In this document: in pieces, positions 25,155 through 34,544 of the stretch | Position numbering within the stretch: the first letter of the stretch is position 1 | How the letters are laid out: each line of letters begins with the position of its first letter | Virus record (IMG/VR): IMGVR_UViG_3300023180_000132 | Coordinates: 1 to 41,188 of that record | Length of the DNA stretch: 41,188 bases | Source of the DNA: a virus | Reading direction: 5' to 3' (one strand) | Position numbers and translations under genes: made by a program | The notes under the pieces: model-generated | What the model saw: the letters and a program-made list of their open reading frames with translations, nothing else | Databases searched by the model: none | Told to the model about the DNA's origin: nothing

Positions 25155-25492
25155 TACCGAGTAATCTCTCTTGTAACGGAAGCAGAGCCTTGAATAATTC
25201 TTTGAACGATAGCATCGGCTGCAGTATAAATTTCTAAATCGTAATAGTAAGACCCCTCACTGATGCTTGAAGTAGTAGAGTTATCTAACTCCATTTTAAT
25301 TGTTCCTGCAGAAGCACTTACTACCGTGCAACTAAAAGTTGCTGTAGCAGAAGTATCTTCTTTTGTTCTTCTAAGTTGAGCACGAGCTGAGTACCCTGTT
25401 AAGTCAAAAGCAGCATCATTCTCTTTTACTGCTAAGTCTAAAACAAAGTCTGTTCCCTGATCGATTGTTATATTATAAGTACCGGCACTCAT
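25154..25492 (-). CDS. Ig-like structural protein (possible baseplate/fibre adaptor)
   Basis: A 112-residue beta-sandwich-like protein: TYNITIDQGTDFVLDLAVKE, FDLTGYSARAQLRR, a central SASAGTIKMELDNSTTS and a final GSYYYDLEIYTAADAIVQRI strand. This layout resembles the small immunoglobulin-like proteins of tail baseplates and upper fibre proteins, but I cannot assign a named family. It is the first gene after the fibre-operon promoter, with GGAG at 25501-25504 and only about 14 nt of leader. Confidence 0.72.
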   Translation of the reverse strand: MSAGTYNITIDQGTDFVLDLAVKENDAAFDLTGYSARAQLRRTKEDTSATATFSCTVVSASAGTIKMELDNSTTSSISEGSYYYDLEIYTAADAIVQRIIQGSASVTREITR

Positions 25493-25512
25493 GTAAACGT
25501 CTCCATGGTAAA

Positions 25513-25541
25513 ATTATAGCAAATGACACATACTTAGTCAA
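25513..25541 (-). promoter_or_regulatory. Sigma70-type promoter for the fibre operon
   Basis: On the minus strand TTGACT (25541-25536), a 17-nt spacer and TATAAT (25518-25513), with TG two bases before the -10 (TGcTATAAT). It lies in the only sizeable gap of the tail arm (25493-25551) and directs transcription toward 25492. Confidence 0.8.
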
Positions 25542-25551
25542 GAAATATTTT

Positions 25552-25761
25552 TTAGGTGGTATATGGGTAAGCATATCGCTCATACAATTCGTCCAGGTAA
25601 GACATAACCGCTTCATCGTTCCTATAGTCATCTTCTGAACTTGTAAAAGTTTGAAACTCATACTCCACAAATTCTGGGTGTTCTTTATACGCAGAAACTC
25701 TATAAGAAGTACCAGAGATTCTATGGGCTTTAAATGACACCAAATGATTTAAATTTAACAT
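25552..25761 (-). CDS. Small protein of unknown function
   Basis: A 69-residue, acidic and tyrosine-rich protein (EHPEFVEYEFQTFTSSEDDY, YLDELYERYAYPYTT). The ATG follows the stop of the Calx-beta gene by 1 nt and has no clear RBS, so it would depend on re-initiation. No family recognised. Reasonable as a real gene because the reading frame fills the space exactly up to the fibre-operon promoter. Confidence 0.55.
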   Translation of the reverse strand: MLNLNHLVSFKAHRISGTSYRVSAYKEHPEFVEYEFQTFTSSEDDYRNDEAVMSYLDELYERYAYPYTT

Positions 25762-25762
25762 A

Positions 25763-27733
25763 TTAGTTTGATATTATAGCAGTAGCCCTTATTGTAAAAT
25801 TATAAGGTCCGCTTTCTGTTCCGAAGCTATCTGTAAAATAGAAAGCGGCATTAATAGTCCAATCTATTTCAGACGATGAAGGAGCACTTTCTGCATATAC
25901 TTCTGAAGTAACTTCCATATAAGAACCTCGAGAAGTTCCAACACTATAACTCGTATTATCTGCAAGAGCACTATAGCCGGGGGACGTTCCCGTAGTAGAA
26001 CTTGTTGCAGGAGATGTTCCTCCACTTGTAGGGCCACTTCCTCCTGTAGCTGCTATTCTATAAGAGCTTAAGTTGCTTCCGGGGGCCGAGACTGTATAAG
26101 CTGCTGCAGGATTTCCACTGTTTGTCTGTAAAGAACCAAAGCTTCCATCTCCATCATCAACTCCGTCAAGAGTTACTGTAATTCCAGAACTTGAACTTGT
26201 AACTAAAATGTGTGTCTGTGCTACTGCTAGTAGCTCTGCACCTGAAGTGTTCCCTGTAATATAAGTTCTATAAGTAGTAGTTCCTGTAGTAACGCTTGGA
26301 CCTCCTACGTTTATAATATTTAGATTGGCAGTATCTTGTATAGTTCCTGAAGTGCTTCCAGTTCTTAGCTGAAGAGTTAAAGTTTCTGTACTTTCCGTAT
26401 ATGCTGAATCAAAAAGAGCAGATACACTGAAGCTGCCCGTATTACTACTTATAGTAAAAGATCCACTATCAGTAATTATGTCATTTCCTGGATCGCTTGC
26501 AAGACTCCAATATAATGTAGTTCCGTTTGATACATTTGTAGTATTTACTGTAATTGTAGAAGATTGTCCTTCTGTTACATTGTACGAAGCTGCACTAAAA
26601 TCGAATGTAGGAGCTGTAGAAGTATCGTTAATTGTAACAGACGTAGATGCTTGACCATTATTTAAAGCTATGTTAAATGTTTCTGTTCCTTCTGTGGTGG
26701 CATCTTCGGTAACATTGAAAGTAAGAACATCATTATTTGTTACACTTCCTGTTAAACTTGCACCATTAATATCAGCAGAACTAACTCCTGAAATTGTATA
26801 CGCAAAACTTCCACTTTGATTCGTAGTGAAAGTAATTGTAAAAGATCCTCCCTCATTTACAGAAGAGGTACTACGAGTCAAAGCATATGAAGGAGTAACA
26901 GAAGTATCATTAATTACAACAGCGAGTACTCCAGTGCCAATAGTAGGATCGAAACCGCTCACACTGGGACTACTAATTGTGCAAGAAACTGTTTCGCTTC
27001 CTTCTGTACTATTATCTGCAATAGTTGATACTGTTACAGTATTTGATGTTGTGCTATTGCTAAATGTAAAGGATCCTGACGCTCCACTTGTAGTATAGTC
27101 TGTACCTCCTCCAGTTGCAGTTCCTCCTAAACTAAAATTTACTGTACCTGAAATTGCTGCTGTTGCAGTCGCATAAAACGTAAAAGCACTTCCTTCATTT
27201 ACAGATGTTGTGCTTCTTGCTACATTAATTGTAACCGGAGTAAGAGAAGTATCCAATACAGAAAAGGCTTGAGTAAGAATTGTACTACCGCCATAACTTA
27301 CACTAAGAGTATAATTTTCTGTTCCTTCTGTAGTGGCATCATTTTTTGTTGTAACTGAAAAACTACCTTGACTAGTTGCAGAGATTGTTCCCGTGCCGCT
27401 TACTGCATTAAAATCTGCTGTAGTTCCGTTAATACTCCAGCTAAAACTTCCGCTTGTAATAATGTCATTTACATCTTCAAATTGAAAAGTACGTGTAACT
27501 CCTTCATTCATAGAAGTATAAGTTTGTACCCACTGCCAAGACTCAGCAGTTGCTGCGGCTCCGTAAAAATCAGTAAGACTTATTTCTCCGCTTGTAGGAA
27601 CGGCAGCGTTTGTACCTGTATTTGGAACAAGACTTCCTCCTCTGTAAAACTCGCTCAGAGAAGAAGATCCTGTATCTCCAAATTCAGTTTTGAGATCTTG
27701 AATGCTTATCGCACCACTACTTTGAAGAGCCAC
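25763..27733 (-). CDS. Calx-beta repeat tail protein
   Basis: A 656-residue virion protein. The N-terminus (SSGAISIQDLKTEFGDTGSS, LSEFYRGGSLVP, TSGEISLTDFYGA) is a widespread marine phage module. About four Calx-beta-like domains follow (residues about 65-470), each with VNEGxxxTF and TEGTExxTxxL calcium-site-like sequences: DATTEGTENYTLSV, DNSTEGSETVSCTI, DATTEGTETFNIAL and SAYTESTETLTLQL. The C-terminal 180 residues are a separate beta domain. Ca-dependent rigidity or adhesion is inferred from the domain family. The start overlaps the tail-tip gene by 17 nt. Confidence 0.82.
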   Translation of the reverse strand: MALQSSGAISIQDLKTEFGDTGSSSLSEFYRGGSLVPNTGTNAAVPTSGEISLTDFYGAAATAESWQWVQTYTSMNEGVTRTFQFEDVNDIITSGSFSWSINGTTADFNAVSGTGTISATSQGSFSVTTKNDATTEGTENYTLSVSYGGSTILTQAFSVLDTSLTPVTINVARSTTSVNEGSAFTFYATATAAISGTVNFSLGGTATGGGTDYTTSGASGSFTFSNSTTSNTVTVSTIADNSTEGSETVSCTISSPSVSGFDPTIGTGVLAVVINDTSVTPSYALTRSTSSVNEGGSFTITFTTNQSGSFAYTISGVSSADINGASLTGSVTNNDVLTFNVTEDATTEGTETFNIALNNGQASTSVTINDTSTAPTFDFSAASYNVTEGQSSTITVNTTNVSNGTTLYWSLASDPGNDIITDSGSFTISSNTGSFSVSALFDSAYTESTETLTLQLRTGSTSGTIQDTANLNIINVGGPSVTTGTTTYRTYITGNTSGAELLAVAQTHILVTSSSSGITVTLDGVDDGDGSFGSLQTNSGNPAAAYTVSAPGSNLSSYRIAATGGSGPTSGGTSPATSSTTGTSPGYSALADNTSYSVGTSRGSYMEVTSEVYAESAPSSSEIDWTINAAFYFTDSFGTESGPYNFTIRATAIISN

Positions 27734-30700
27734 GCTTTAGTTCCTCTATTTCTTCTTTCAAGTCTTTGATTGCTTCAATCAAAAGCGGTACCAGTTTTTC
27801 ATACCGAACTGCAAGCATATCATTTTCTCGTTTTGCTACAGCTTCTGGTGCGACTTTTAATACTTCTTGTGCGATTACACCGATGTCGTGCATTCCTTCA
27901 TAGGGAGATACGTGATTCCAATCGAACTCATATCCTCCTAGTTGAGTTACTTTTTCAAGTGAGTTTTCGATCGGAGTAACGTTGTCCTTCATTCTTCGGT
28001 CAGAACTGTAGAAGGCGGTAACATCACCAGTTGCTGTAATTGCTCCGGTAACTGTTAAAGCCCCCGAATTTATAGTACCGCAAGTTATGTTTCGAGAGGA
28101 ATTTACAAAAGTAGAATTTCCTATTTTTATAGTACCATCATTTGCAACTGAAAAGGTCTCTGTAGAAGAGCCTCCAAAACCTTGAAATAAGTAGCTAGCA
28201 TTACATACTGTTAAATAGTTTGTTCCTCCAAACCCATAAGTTCCACTATTTCCATATGAAAAACCCGCGGCTTGTCCTGCATCTGTTACAGAAGCGAGTC
28301 CAAAAGAATCTGTGTCACTTCCGGTATATTGACAGAATAGAGCAGTACAGTCTCCAGCATGACTAGAAACAAATTTAGCAGTAGTATCATAGCTAGTACC
28401 ACCGATACTAAGACCTGTGGTGGCTAGAGCAAAGGTATGATTGCTTTCAGAGAATGAAGTGCTAGAGTTCAGAGCTTGGAGACTAATAGTCCCTGTAGTA
28501 ATATTACCACCATCAATAGTAGTAATTGTGGAACCATCTAATTGAAAGTCTCCCGAACTAAAAGTTACAAGTCCTTCAAAGTTATGTCCAAGAGTTACCG
28601 ACCCAAAAGTAACACTGTTTGTAGTATCGGTATCAGATGTTTGCTGCGCTGTCCATCGCGCATAGTAGTATTGGCCACTTGCGCCTGCTCCCATCTCTGG
28701 AGGACTTTGTTGCCAGCCAGAGTTCATTCCTGAAATAGCTCCAGTTGACCAAGTTAATGTACCGCTTCCAGGGCCTGAAGGTGCCGAAGTAGTTGCAGTA
28801 TTATAATATACGTAACCTTCTGCAAATCTTAATCCATCATCTCCAGTTGCTCCAGGCGCTCCATCAGCTCCTGCAGTAGACTTACTAAAAGTTTGTTTTA
28901 CTGTTCCACTTGTAGTTCCTTCTAGATTAAGAGTATAAGTAATAGTGGCATTTGTGCCAGTCATATTACTGTGATCTCCAATCGTATATTGTGTGCCAGC
29001 TACACTTGGAGTACCTGCAGTAATTCCACTTGCACTTACACTAACAGAAAATTGATCTGTAGTTGGAGTACCACTTACACTATTTAATTGAGTGCTTCCT
29101 CTATAAACTTCTATATCTGTTCCAGACCCTGAGTAGCTAGTAACAGTTCCGGAGCTGTTCGCCGTAAAAGAATGAGCAGAGTTTGTAACAATTACTGTAT
29201 AGCCATCAATACCATCATCACCATCTGCGCCTTCAGCAACATAGAATATTGATATAGTATCAAATGCAACTTCTGTAGTAGAATCCGCAGCTTCCGAAAC
29301 TCCTACACGAATTGTTAGAGGGTTTCCTGCCCATCCTGTTGTACTTGAAGGTATACTATAAGTAAAAGTATCCGTGTCTCCAGTGCCGTCTGTATAAGAA
29401 GTTTCGTCTGTGATTCCATCTCCTGTAAACTTAAAATAAGGATCTGTAAAATTTGAAGCAGTCGCTGTAAAAGTAAGCGTACCACTAGGAGAAGGATTTG
29501 ATGTAGTTCCGTCTGTAGCTGTTTCATATACTACAGAATAATCGTCTGAGGTGAGACGAACAAGCTTACCTGCAGCTCCTCCTGCACCGTCTTGTACAAA
29601 AGGAATTGTAATATTTGCACTGCTTTGTTTGTCTGTATTACTTTCATCTAGTTCTTCTGCAACTGTAACAGTAAATGCTAAATCTGTGGCAGAATAAGTG
29701 CTTACTTTATCAAGAGTTTTAGTTGCTACAAAATTTGTTCCCGCTGAAAAAACTGTATCAGCAGATTGTGATATTTCAGAGTTTGTAAAGCCCGCTCCGG
29801 TAAATTTAAATACAGGATTTTTATATCCAAAAGCTGTAGCAGTAAGAACTACATTTGTGTAGCTTGTTGTTAAGGTGCCACTGCTGTCAAAATTAAAAAA
29901 CGTTGGGTCCGCAGTAATAATTACACTTCGAGGTAGTTTTCCTAAGTCAGGGTTTATATTGAGACTTACAGGAAAGTATCTGAATGTTCCACTATCATTT
30001 CGTATTTGTGCGATTACTGCGTCTTGATCTTTATCAAACTTAAAAGTGTTTTCATACGCGGTCGTCCCCGCAGAAATTGCAGTAGTAAAGCTTTTATCAA
30101 TTCTTACATCTGTGTCTGAGGCTACATAGATAACTCGAGCAGCTTGAGTGCTGCTAAACTTAATAATATCCCCAACCGTTAACTCGCTAGAAAAAGATGT
30201 AGAAGATCCTACTACTCGATTAGAATTTGCTGCGACACTTACAGTTCCTGTCAGCGCTGTCCAGTTGCTTGTATGAGTTGTATTTCCCGTTCCTGCATCA
30301 TAAAAATATCCGTAACCTAAATCATCATCTCTATAGTATTTTATCAAAGTTAAAGGATCGGAAGCATCTGCATCAAACATTACATAATGAGAGGAAAGCT
30401 GTTTCTCTATCTCATTTGTAATTGCAGAAAAATTTACAGAAGCAATATTCGAGCAGTCTTGAGTATATTCAGACGCAGGACTACCATCAAATTCTTTGAC
30501 GAGTTGAGGATCTCCTGCAGGAGAAATAAAGTATTCTTTATCTTCAAAAGTAAAAGTTCCTGTAGAGGTTATAAAAGCAGGGGAAGAAACAGTTGCTCCT
30601 AGAGCCATACCAAATGCTCGTGGTATTGCTTGTCGAGCAGGATCTTCGATTGTAAAAGTAGTTTTTGTTTTTTCAGACATTTTTCCATTTATAGAAACTG

Positions 30701-33700
30701 TCTGAATTCCTACAGTAAATGTTCCTACAGGTAAATCATATGCAATTAAACTTCTTCGTTCCTTTGAAACTTTTAGAGACGCAGGAAAGCCTGGAATATT
30801 TGCACTAACTAAGTAGTAGTCTACGTACCTATACTCTGTGCTTACATTATCTCCTGCAAATGTAGGAGTGTCCCAGTAAAAAATTATATCATTGCTAACA
30901 ATTCCTGAATTAAGATCGCTAACATGAGCATAGACGTTTGTAGGTGCAGGTATTACATCAGTTGCTCCAGGATTAGAAAAAAGTGGATCTGTAGTAGATA
31001 ATGTAAAATCAGCATCTACAGAATCATATTTCTCATTATAAAACTCTACTGCAGTGATTCCATATTCATTCTTGCTTTCTTCTGCTATACTAAGAATTTT
31101 ATACATTTTCTTAGATCCAAGCACCTCTACTCCGCCTATGGTTTCTCGTAATAGCCATAAGCTTTCAGCAGTTGGAGCAGTTGTAAAAGCACTCGCAGAA
31201 GAAACTGTTAAAGAAGATACAGTTCCGGGAGAAGTAGTAACTGTTCCAGTTTCTACGTTTGTATATGGCTTCCAGGTAATATCTACATAGTTTCCACTAT
31301 CATCAACAATATTTGAAGCCTCTGAATCAGTATCAATAGTAGATATATCAATAATATCGCCTCTACTGTATGATGTGCTTCCTATTGTTGCAGAGTCCTG
31401 TGCGAGAGTAGCTACAGAGTCTGTAAAACCAACGGTCAGTTCATATGTAGATCCAGAATTAAGAGTTATACTTCTATCTAAAGGTATAGAAGTAGTTGTA
31501 GGTGTTCCTGTATTACTTACTCGTCCGCTATATTTTAGATTGCCCGGATGTCTATCAGAGTCTTGTACATTGATTATATCTCCGGGCGCAAGAAAAGCCG
31601 CATTGATTGCAGTCTTAAAGCTGACGATTTCGGTTTGATTTACCGCAGTCCATAACTTCCAGCGACCGTAACGAAGAGCTTGTCCTTCTGAAGTTGCTCC
31701 ATAAGCTGTTGCATTTTCAGAAATAAGTCTGCCCGTTTTTATTATATTTTGACGGTCTTCTACTATAAGATTTTCAAGTTTGTAATTAGCATCTGGATTA
31801 TTCCAAGTTACAATTATTTGATTTGCACGAGTCTTGCTACCCGTAGTTTCGTAGGAAAAAGCTCCATCTATAACATTAGCTTTTGAAAAGTTATATACAG
31901 GATCTCCTGGCTGATCTATAACAGTGTAGATCTCTCCATCAAGCCAATAGATCATGCTTCTAAAGATAGAAGCTAAATCTTTTACAACTTTGTACGCATC
32001 GGTTGCTTTTGTAAGATATACATTGGTAGTAAATCGAGGTTCTGTACCTCCATTTCCATCATCTACCATTTCGTCACAATATCTAGCAATTCTATAAAGT
32101 GCGTACTTATCTATATCGGTTTCTGCTAACCAATCTCCTAACCCGTAACGATTATTAGTAAGAATATCGTAAAAAATCCAAGCAGGATTATTCGTATAAA
32201 CTTTATCTGCACGAAAGTTTCCATCCCAGTCTTGATATGTGCTTTCTATAGAACCATTGCTTACATTTCTTTTGTAAGAAGGTGCATTATCTGTTTCTGT
32301 ACTTTCTTCTCTTGTAACATAGTTGGAAGGTACTTTTACTTTTAATCCCTTACAGTGATAAGTACGAGTAGGAAGCTGTTGAAAATCTCTAGAGTTTAGT
32401 CGTATCTTTGCCATCGCTGTCAAAGGATAAGTAAGATTTTCTTTTATAATTGTGCTTAACGAAGTAATACTGCCCACAGATTGAGTTGTATAGTTTTGAT
32501 TCCAAGTATTTGTTTGTGCATTATAAGCAAGATTACTGTAAGTTGTTCGAGTAATCTTAAGTTTAAAATCTGTAAAAGGCTGATATTTCTTTAGATCTAT
32601 AACATGATTAAAAGTAAGAGGAGCATTAGATCTTCCTTGATGTTCCCAAGTATCTGTTATTTCTTGATAACTTCCAAAAGATCCATTTTGTTCAATTGCT
32701 ATATAAGCTGTATATCGGGCTGTAGCTTCTGTTTGCTCGCCTTTTTCATTTCTATTCCAAAGTTGTGGATACGAGAAAGTAACTCGTATTTGATCTGCCT
32801 GCTCTATCTGTGCCTGAGTCAAATTAAATCCTGCAGCTCCTGTTGTATACTCTCTTGTGGCATTTGAGCTATCTTCTAATGAACAGGCAGTGTCATTATA
32901 AGTTGTACAAGTAAGATCTATACTTGTATTCGAAGGAGTATTTGTTATTGCTGTTACGCCAGGCCCAGTATTACCAACCTCAGTAAATGAAGGTTGAGTA
33001 AGTTGTCCTGTACGAAATTGTACGGCAAAACTATCATACTTAGAACCTTGAGATAGTGAATCTTCTAAAGAAGTTTTACCATAATCTGTACTTACAAAAT
33101 CACATTTATAGGTTCCAGTATTTCCAGCAAAGTTAGATGAAAGTGTTAAAGATGTTTCGTTTGCAGCTACAGAAGCGACTTGGAGTTTACCATCTAAAAC
33201 AACCGTATAGCTTCCACTTGTCAATGCAGGATTTAAGTCTGACCCAGAAAAAGGAGTACAGACAGCCACAGTGCTAGAGGTAAAAGTTTGTACATATCCT
33301 TGAAAAACAGTTGTAGAGTTCGAATCAAGTAGGCGAATTACAGGAACAATACTCGGATTATTTGGATTGTATACATAGTTAGAAGCAAAAAAGGCGCTGC
33401 TTGCGGTAATAGTTACAGATTTGGTATTTGATAAACTTGAAAGAGCAACTGTAGCACTTTTAGTATCTAAAGCTCTTATTACAATATATTTACTTCCGTT
33501 ATCTGTATCTGCTTGAATTGATTTTGTGTAATTATTCTTATTTATCGTTACTGAAGTGCTTCCATTTGTAAATGAAAAAGTAACAGGAGTCTTTGATGCC
33601 TGTATAAATGCTTGTTTTGTTAGCTGACTCGGATCGTCATTTAAGAATACAGACTCCCCTCCATCTACTAATCCATAAATAGGGCCTTCAGAAATAATAT

Positions 33701-34544
33701 CAGTAAATACAGCTTCTTGAAAGTTAGAAGGAAGATGTTCAACTTCTCCGAAATTTATAGGAGAGCTGGCAATAGAAGTGGGGCCTTCACCTACAAGCAT
33801 TGCATCCATTGCTCCATCAGTTTGAGGCATACCTCCGAGTTGAGAAGTTACAACAGGATCTTGATAAAGTCCTCCATCAAATACATTACCTGCGTCATCC
33901 ATTTCTTCTATAGAAGAACTTACTCTTGTATTTTCTCCCACTACTTCAAAAGAAACTGGATGTCCTGGAACGCGTAGCTCTCCATAAAGAAGAGGTATGG
34001 GCATACCTTCTACAATGTTTCGTTGAGACCCGTTAAATAGATAGCCTTCATCTTCTTCATCTACAGAAGGATCAGGAGCCATGAGTTGCTGAATACCAGT
34101 AATTGCTAAATTTACAGCAAGACTTGCGGCTGTAAGTGCTGCGAATGCTTGTAGTCCGGCAGCCGTTGAACCTGCAGTTGCTCCAAAAGCTGTTCCGCTC
34201 ATTAAAGCGCCTATACTACCTGGCATAGCAAACATTAAGGCTGCAATTGCTACTGCGGTGAGAATTTTTGCACCGCCAGACTTAGATCCAGAAGCGACTG
34301 GAGTAATTACTACATCACCTTCTCGTAAAGGAAGTAAACATTCTAAAGGAGTTTCAACTTCATTACTGCCTACTTCAATATGAAAACCTATATCTGCTTC
34401 TGCACAAGCTATAAGATACTTTCTTAATTCTGGATTATTTGCTTGAATAAGACGTAAAGCATCTCGAACACTCTCTCCATGAAAAGAGTGCTTTCTTCCA
34501 AATTTTAGTCCAATTTCTCCTTCGAGATAAATATTACGTTTCAT
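27717..34544 (-). CDS. Giant tail-tip host specificity protein: gpI + gpJ + fibre + S74 chaperone
   Basis: A 2275-residue central tail-tip protein. Residues 1-150 look like lambda gpI (LKFGRKHSFHGESVRDALRL, a GDVVITPVASGSKSGG stretch and a hydrophobic Ala-rich segment at about 95-150). A gpJ-like body follows, with LLYGELRVPG, the repeated long beta segments and GRWKLWTAVNQTEIVSFK. Near 1195-1300 is an FnIII-like domain. Later parts are beta fibre modules with a short collagen-like GADGAPGATGDDG. The last 95 residues form a peptidase S74 intramolecular chaperone starting SDRRMKDN at about S2181, expected to self-cleave after trimerisation, and a coiled-coil end. It overlaps gpK by 11 nt. Confidence 0.9.
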   Translation of the reverse strand: MKRNIYLEGEIGLKFGRKHSFHGESVRDALRLIQANNPELRKYLIACAEADIGFHIEVGSNEVETPLECLLPLREGDVVITPVASGSKSGGAKILTAVAIAALMFAMPGSIGALMSGTAFGATAGSTAAGLQAFAALTAASLAVNLAITGIQQLMAPDPSVDEEDEGYLFNGSQRNIVEGMPIPLLYGELRVPGHPVSFEVVGENTRVSSSIEEMDDAGNVFDGGLYQDPVVTSQLGGMPQTDGAMDAMLVGEGPTSIASSPINFGEVEHLPSNFQEAVFTDIISEGPIYGLVDGGESVFLNDDPSQLTKQAFIQASKTPVTFSFTNGSTSVTINKNNYTKSIQADTDNGSKYIVIRALDTKSATVALSSLSNTKSVTITASSAFFASNYVYNPNNPSIVPVIRLLDSNSTTVFQGYVQTFTSSTVAVCTPFSGSDLNPALTSGSYTVVLDGKLQVASVAANETSLTLSSNFAGNTGTYKCDFVSTDYGKTSLEDSLSQGSKYDSFAVQFRTGQLTQPSFTEVGNTGPGVTAITNTPSNTSIDLTCTTYNDTACSLEDSSNATREYTTGAAGFNLTQAQIEQADQIRVTFSYPQLWNRNEKGEQTEATARYTAYIAIEQNGSFGSYQEITDTWEHQGRSNAPLTFNHVIDLKKYQPFTDFKLKITRTTYSNLAYNAQTNTWNQNYTTQSVGSITSLSTIIKENLTYPLTAMAKIRLNSRDFQQLPTRTYHCKGLKVKVPSNYVTREESTETDNAPSYKRNVSNGSIESTYQDWDGNFRADKVYTNNPAWIFYDILTNNRYGLGDWLAETDIDKYALYRIARYCDEMVDDGNGGTEPRFTTNVYLTKATDAYKVVKDLASIFRSMIYWLDGEIYTVIDQPGDPVYNFSKANVIDGAFSYETTGSKTRANQIIVTWNNPDANYKLENLIVEDRQNIIKTGRLISENATAYGATSEGQALRYGRWKLWTAVNQTEIVSFKTAINAAFLAPGDIINVQDSDRHPGNLKYSGRVSNTGTPTTTSIPLDRSITLNSGSTYELTVGFTDSVATLAQDSATIGSTSYSRGDIIDISTIDTDSEASNIVDDSGNYVDITWKPYTNVETGTVTTSPGTVSSLTVSSASAFTTAPTAESLWLLRETIGGVEVLGSKKMYKILSIAEESKNEYGITAVEFYNEKYDSVDADFTLSTTDPLFSNPGATDVIPAPTNVYAHVSDLNSGIVSNDIIFYWDTPTFAGDNVSTEYRYVDYYLVSANIPGFPASLKVSKERRSLIAYDLPVGTFTVGIQTVSINGKMSEKTKTTFTIEDPARQAIPRAFGMALGATVSSPAFITSTGTFTFEDKEYFISPAGDPQLVKEFDGSPASEYTQDCSNIASVNFSAITNEIEKQLSSHYVMFDADASDPLTLIKYYRDDDLGYGYFYDAGTGNTTHTSNWTALTGTVSVAANSNRVVGSSTSFSSELTVGDIIKFSSTQAARVIYVASDTDVRIDKSFTTAISAGTTAYENTFKFDKDQDAVIAQIRNDSGTFRYFPVSLNINPDLGKLPRSVIITADPTFFNFDSSGTLTTSYTNVVLTATAFGYKNPVFKFTGAGFTNSEISQSADTVFSAGTNFVATKTLDKVSTYSATDLAFTVTVAEELDESNTDKQSSANITIPFVQDGAGGAAGKLVRLTSDDYSVVYETATDGTTSNPSPSGTLTFTATASNFTDPYFKFTGDGITDETSYTDGTGDTDTFTYSIPSSTTGWAGNPLTIRVGVSEAADSTTEVAFDTISIFYVAEGADGDDGIDGYTVIVTNSAHSFTANSSGTVTSYSGSGTDIEVYRGSTQLNSVSGTPTTDQFSVSVSASGITAGTPSVAGTQYTIGDHSNMTGTNATITYTLNLEGTTSGTVKQTFSKSTAGADGAPGATGDDGLRFAEGYVYYNTATTSAPSGPGSGTLTWSTGAISGMNSGWQQSPPEMGAGASGQYYYARWTAQQTSDTDTTNSVTFGSVTLGHNFEGLVTFSSGDFQLDGSTITTIDGGNITTGTISLQALNSSTSFSESNHTFALATTGLSIGGTSYDTTAKFVSSHAGDCTALFCQYTGSDTDSFGLASVTDAGQAAGFSYGNSGTYGFGGTNYLTVCNASYLFQGFGGSSTETFSVANDGTIKIGNSTFVNSSRNITCGTINSGALTVTGAITATGDVTAFYSSDRRMKDNVTPIENSLEKVTQLGGYEFDWNHVSPYEGMHDIGVIAQEVLKVAPEAVAKRENDMLAVRYEKLVPLLIEAIKDLKEEIEELKRGSSK

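Noticed and set aside
25773-25778. TGcTATAAT on the minus strand before the 69-residue gene
   Set aside because: No acceptable -35 at 16-18 nt, and the start site would leave almost no leader. Possible only as a weak extended -10 promoter.
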